Below, piece by piece: positions 60,337 to 64,000 of a stretch of 64,000 bases of DNA (the stretch's first letter is position 1; every line of letters begins with the position of its first letter). Where the stretch lies: the NCBI GenBank assembly GCA_023375675.1, contig JALQBC010000002.1, positions 1 to 64,000 on the forward strand. Direction: 5' to 3'. Under the pieces are notes generated by a model, which saw only the letters and a list, made by a program, of their open reading frames with translations, ran no database searches and was not told where the DNA came from. The stretch comes from Cytospora piceicola (taxonomy: Eukaryota > Ascomycota > Sordariomycetes > Diaporthales > Cytosporaceae). The translations under genes and the position numbers were made by a program.

Positions 60337-61830
60337 ATGGGCATCAACGCTGGCTTTGATATGGTTCCCCGTCTTTCAACAGGAATAGTTGATACGACTG
60401 ACTGGGCTTCCTTCATCAACCTCCTCAAGGAGCATTACAAAGATGATGCCCAAGTCGAGATCAAACCGAACTACATCCTCTTCAAAGCGGGCGAGCACCC
60501 TATGCTCCCCTTCGAAGGCCACAAACTCCTTCGTTTCAGCTCCAAGGTCTCGGGTAGAATTGCAGCAGCGACGAGAGTAGAAAGCTATATCGATACCATC
60601 ACGCGGGTTGCAAGAGCCCGATGGGGCTCCCGAATCCGATGTTGGCATGAGGGTGACGACCAGTACGGCTACTACGACTGGAAGGAAGTCCACGAGTCGT
60701 TTAGATCTTACGAGCAGGTCTGTCTAACAATTTATTTGCACATACATCCATTTTCTTCTATTTTCGGTACAGTTATTAATCATTATTTCTTCTTTCCTCC
60801 ACAGCCAGACGAGCGCATGATCCCTACCAGCATCGGCCATTTCTTGACAGGCATCGATCCAACAAGAGAGCTGGACATTCCGCTTTTCGAAGTCAAGGAG
60901 ATCCCCGGGAAAGGGAGAGGGCTTGTGGCTCGTCTAAACATATCCAAGGGCACACAAATTCTGTGTGAGAAGCCTCTTCTCACGGTTGAACCCAAATCGC
61001 CCAATGAGCTGAACTCGGTGCTTGCTGATAAGCTGAAAGCTATGCCCAAGGCCAAGCAGCGACAGTTCCTCTCCCTCCACAACAACTTTCCAGGCAAGTC
61101 TGCTTTCAGTGGGATCGTAAAGACGAACGCTTTGCCATGTGGTCCTGGCTCGCCTGTAGGCGGGGTGTACTCCACGATTTGCCTCATCAACCACAGCTGT
61201 CTCCCAAATGCTCACAACAGCTGGAACAGCAACGCTGAGCACGAGTCAATCTACGCAATCCGCCCGATCATGGTCGGAGAAGAGATAACTATCCCGTATG
61301 ATCACGGTGGTCCATCCACTGCTCGACGAGCCTTTTTAAAGAAGGCCTTTGGTTTCGACTGCACGTGCAGCATATGCATACATCCGCCTTCTGAGCTCCA
61401 AGCCATTGACGGGCGCCGTGTGTTGATTCAAAGTCTCGATGAAAAGATTGGCGACCCTTTTCGCATGGCGACCAAGCCAGAGGAGTCTCTCAGTCATTGC
61501 CACTCTCTGCTGCAGGTCTTGAAGGAGGAATTCGGCGGTCACATCGGGGCACACGGTGCCAGGCTCTACTATGACGCTTTTCAGGTCTGCATCGCGCATG
61601 GGGACCAGGCTCGGGCAAGTGTATTCGCTGAGAAGTCGTATAGAGCCAGAACATCCTCTGAGGGCGAGGATAACCCTGAGACTCAGAGGGTGAAGACTCT
61701 CTCGTTCAGGCCGGCAGATCACAACAGCTTTGGACTATGTTCTATGAAATGGAAGACGACAAAGACGGCAGTACCAAAGGGTCTGGATACGGCGCAATTT
61801 GAGAGCTGGTTGTTTAAAGGGCAGGCCTGA
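60337..61830 (+). CDS. SMYD-like SET-domain protein methyltransferase
   Basis: Two exons, 60337-60717 and 60805-61830, separated by an 87-bp in-frame, stop-free intron (GTCTGT to CCACAG); 468 residues. The N-terminal 130 residues are an unassigned module. The SET domain follows: FEVKEIPGKGRGLVA (start), the catalytic-pocket motif LINHSCLPNAHNSWN, the EEITIPYD end motif, and a post-SET Cys cluster (FDCTCSICIHP). The C-terminal helical part resembles the TPR-like end of SMYD/SET5 proteins. These enzymes transfer methyl groups from S-adenosylmethionine to lysines of histones or other proteins. The intron is inferred because its translation is a non-conserved Phe-rich insert and the flanks are exon-like. 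Confidence 0.85.
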   Translation: MGINAGFDMVPRLSTGIVDTTDWASFINLLKEHYKDDAQVEIKPNYILFKAGEHPMLPFEGHKLLRFSSKVSGRIAAATRVESYIDTITRVARARWGSRIRCWHEGDDQYGYYDWKEVHESFRSYEQVCLTIYLHIHPFSSIFGTVINHYFFFPPQPDERMIPTSIGHFLTGIDPTRELDIPLFEVKEIPGKGRGLVARLNISKGTQILCEKPLLTVEPKSPNELNSVLADKLKAMPKAKQRQFLSLHNNFPGKSAFSGIVKTNALPCGPGSPVGGVYSTICLINHSCLPNAHNSWNSNAEHESIYAIRPIMVGEEITIPYDHGGPSTARRAFLKKAFGFDCTCSICIHPPSELQAIDGRRVLIQSLDEKIGDPFRMATKPEESLSHCHSLLQVLKEEFGGHIGAHGARLYYDAFQVCIAHGDQARASVFAEKSYRARTSSEGEDNPETQRVKTLSFRPADHNSFGLCSMKWKTTKTAVPKGLDTAQFESWLFKGQA

Positions 61831-62539
61831 CAGATTGAGCCAAGGCAATCGAACGCCCTCGCGAGACCAAGTTCGACCAGATAACGGTTTTTTTTACTTC
61901 TTTGGTTCCATAGTCCTTGTTAGTCTTCTCAGATATTCTCACTCAACTAGGAACTCTGTATACTTCGTTAGGGGTCCCCTTATACCGAGGAAACATGACG
62001 GCCTCCCAGCCAGCACGGTGCGTATCTAACTGGTTACGTTCACCGGCATCCTTGCCGCCAACCCGCAGATACTCGGCCAAGTGAATGAGCAAGTGGGATA
62101 TAACACAGGACGGGAGAACTGGAAGCAACGGGGACGGGCTTTGCCAGTCTTTCGGGGGAAGACACACCACACTCGCGTCTTGCAGGCTGAGCTGAACGGC
62201 CTGGTCAATCATGGAGCCGGCGTCGTCGCCCCCCCCCCCCCTGGACTGCGGAAATACGACATCAAGATCAAATGGTAGGCTGTCAAGTTGACTTTACACA
62301 GGTGTGTAACTTAGGTTCAAGTGAACATATGCTTCCATCATTTCACAAGAGTCTACCCTAGGGTACGTAAATATTCAGATTTCCTTCCGACCAGAAACTT
62401 GTCGCCAGTCAAAATAACAGGTAAGCCTCGATATCAACTCGTTATTGATTGCCTTTTCGAATTTGTATCTCGGGTATCAAAAGATAATTGTCGTGGGGCC
62501 ATGGATAATCACCGCCACCGTCAACCTAGCCAGATTCTA
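61831..62539. other. Convergent intergenic region
   Basis: Between the SET gene and the secreted protein gene. It contains a 13-base C run at 62229-62241. No gene recognised. Confidence 0.5.
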
Positions 62540-63246
62540 CTAGGGAAGAGGTTCGTCTGATTCAAAAGGGTTGTAGAACGCCCATTGGACAGCTAGGTTG
62601 TTTGGTGAGCATTTAAACCAGGTTCCAGAGACTTGGCCGGAGAACCAATCACCGGACCCAAAGGCGCCGGTAGTCAGCATTGCAAGTAATACTGAGAAAG
62701 CGTCGGCGTATGCGAGACTGCAAATGGGAATCATATTCAGCTACAGGATATAACTTGCCGCTCATTGGCTGGAGAGTATTTTCAAGCGAGGGATATCGGG
62801 CGCATACTTACTATACTGTGTCGTTACCATTCACGAGATTCTGAGTTATATCAAAGCTTGCCGCAAAGTGGCAAGTTCCATTTCCCTACTTCAGAGTTAG
62901 CTGTCTACAGTCTCGTGTATATTGACCAAACTTGATATTGACAAGGCTGAGCAGGGCTATCAGGTACCTCGAGAGGCAACCAATATTGTGAACCATCACT
63001 GTTCCAATGGTCAATGACCCAGTATCCTCGGCTCCAACTGTTCAGATACCCGAGTAAATTTTCGCAGTCCATCCGGAGAACTTTGCTTCCAGGTGTTATC
63101 TTTGGACCATTGACTCCTCCGGTAGTCCATTGCTCATTACAGGACCAATTGCTGTCTATCTGCCCAAATGAGTCGTACCAAACGCGAATGCCTGAGGACG
63201 TACGAGCCAGCCCAGCGAATACAACGCCGGCGAGCATGAACTTCAT
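62540..63246 (-). CDS. Small secreted protein, orphan (effector-like)
   Basis: Three exons on the minus strand: 63246-62968, 62885-62812, 62717-62540; 176 residues. A clear signal peptide (MKFMLAGVVFAGLARTSSG) is followed by a mature domain of about 155 residues rich in Trp, Gly, Asn and Ser with four cysteines (WSCNEQW, RMDCENL, NGTCHFA, FKCSPNN), enough for two disulfides. Exons 2 and 3 are joined by canonical GTAAG and TTTGCAG sites and keep one frame to the stop. I do not recognise the family. Small size, secretion and cysteines fit a fungal effector, lectin-like or other extracellular protein; function is unknown. Confidence 0.8.
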
Positions 63247-64000
63247 TTTGTGAGGGACTGCGCTGACAGAATAGGTCTCGTATGGATAAGAAGAGCTGAA
63301 ATCTTTGGCTTATTCCGTTCGTGCGACGCTCAAAGGTTTGGAAATTCTGACTGGTGTATGTCGAGGCTGGCAGAGGTCCTTGATAGAACCAAAGGAGCGG
63401 ACAAACCTCGCCTCTAAAATTGATTTTAGGTAGGTATAAGAATCAAAAAAGTCATGATTCACTGTCACTACGTACTGTGATGGGCCTTGGAATGCCTGGG
63501 CAGCCATTCTTTTCCGTGATTTGGCGTCGTTCAACCAGGTGTCATTACAGTGATTGCATAGTCACAAATATATACCAATTTAAGCCATAGTAACCCTGAC
63601 GCATTCAGTACTGTGATGAGAATGGACGCATGCCCGACACCATGGTTCCGAGCGATGCCAGTAACTCGGGAGAGATTCACAAATTGATGGCTCACCATAG
63701 TATTGTATCAATGATCGTTGCGACAAACCAAGGACATGACGAAGTTCAGTTTCTTCAGGGGACACCTTCTACGAGACCACCAGCTTTGGCATTTCCAGTG
63801 GTGCAGGTACGTTGATACCGATTAATTGATAGGGTAGCTTAGTAACGTAGCGATTGCAAATAAGATCCTATTTAGGAGGGCTGACGTGGTCAAGGCCTTT
63901 CGCCCGTCTTGCTTCCGGATCGGGCAATAGACTTCACCTCGTGATTGATGGCTGCTGCCGTCATCTTTGTAGCGCGTCAACTGGTTGCATGTCGTATTCA
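63247..64000. other. Upstream region at the window edge
   Basis: Promoter side of the secreted protein. A 65-codon minus frame starting at 63506 (AFQGPSQYVVTVNHDFF) might be a gene fragment but lacks support. Nothing else is seen up to the window end. Confidence 0.4.

Noticed and set aside
63310..63506. 65-codon minus frame near the window end
   Set aside because: Too short, with no recognisable family; at best a gene fragment.

Overview
The window reads as nuclear DNA of a filamentous ascomycete (Pezizomycotina), most likely a Sordariomycete. The evidence is short introns (about 47-144 bp) with GTAAGT-like donors and CTAAC/CTGAC branch sites; the gene content (a PTH11-type membrane receptor, a HET-domain gene, DUF3176, a highly reducing PKS remnant, a SMYD-type SET gene); and an AT-rich block at the left edge with the signature of repeat-induced point mutation (RIP). 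Gene models below were spliced by hand from the sequence and start at ATG codons. No species assignment is possible from what I can see.

Layout. 1-5.1 kb: a TTAC-type microsatellite, then RIP-degraded, gene-free DNA holding a DNA-transposon relic with 100-bp terminal inverted repeats (1461-1560 and 5001-5100). 5.8-7.3 kb: one charged orphan gene, followed by a 4.3-kb gene desert with simple repeats. 11.7-17.2 kb: a two-exon gene fusing a PTH11-like seven-helix domain to a fucose-permease-type MFS transporter, convergent with a vacuolar-type MFS transporter. 17.9-40.3 kb is the housekeeping core: COQ7 (ubiquinone synthesis), an amidohydrolase, a nitronate monooxygenase-like gene, a SAP/histone-H1-like protein, a Pab2-type RRM protein, the HECT ligase Rsp5, the complex I PSST subunit, the rRNA-processing factor Mpp10 and an SPX protein with a VTC1-like membrane tail.

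41-64 kb is gene-poor accessory DNA: an unresolved low-complexity gene, a DUF3176 gene whose frame breaks twice, a Yippee protein, a HET-domain gene, an acidic orphan gene between two copies of a MITE-like repeat, a DHA-type MFS exporter next to a truncated PKS relic (partial ER, partial KR and ACP only), a SET-domain methyltransferase and a small secreted protein.

The genes do not form one pathway. COQ7 and PSST both serve mitochondrial respiration, and Mpp10 and the RRM protein serve RNA metabolism. The exporter next to the PKS relic looks like what is left of a secondary-metabolite cluster. The most distinctive items are the receptor-transporter fusion, the RIP-mutated transposon ends, the repeat pair flanking an orphan gene, and the decayed PKS.
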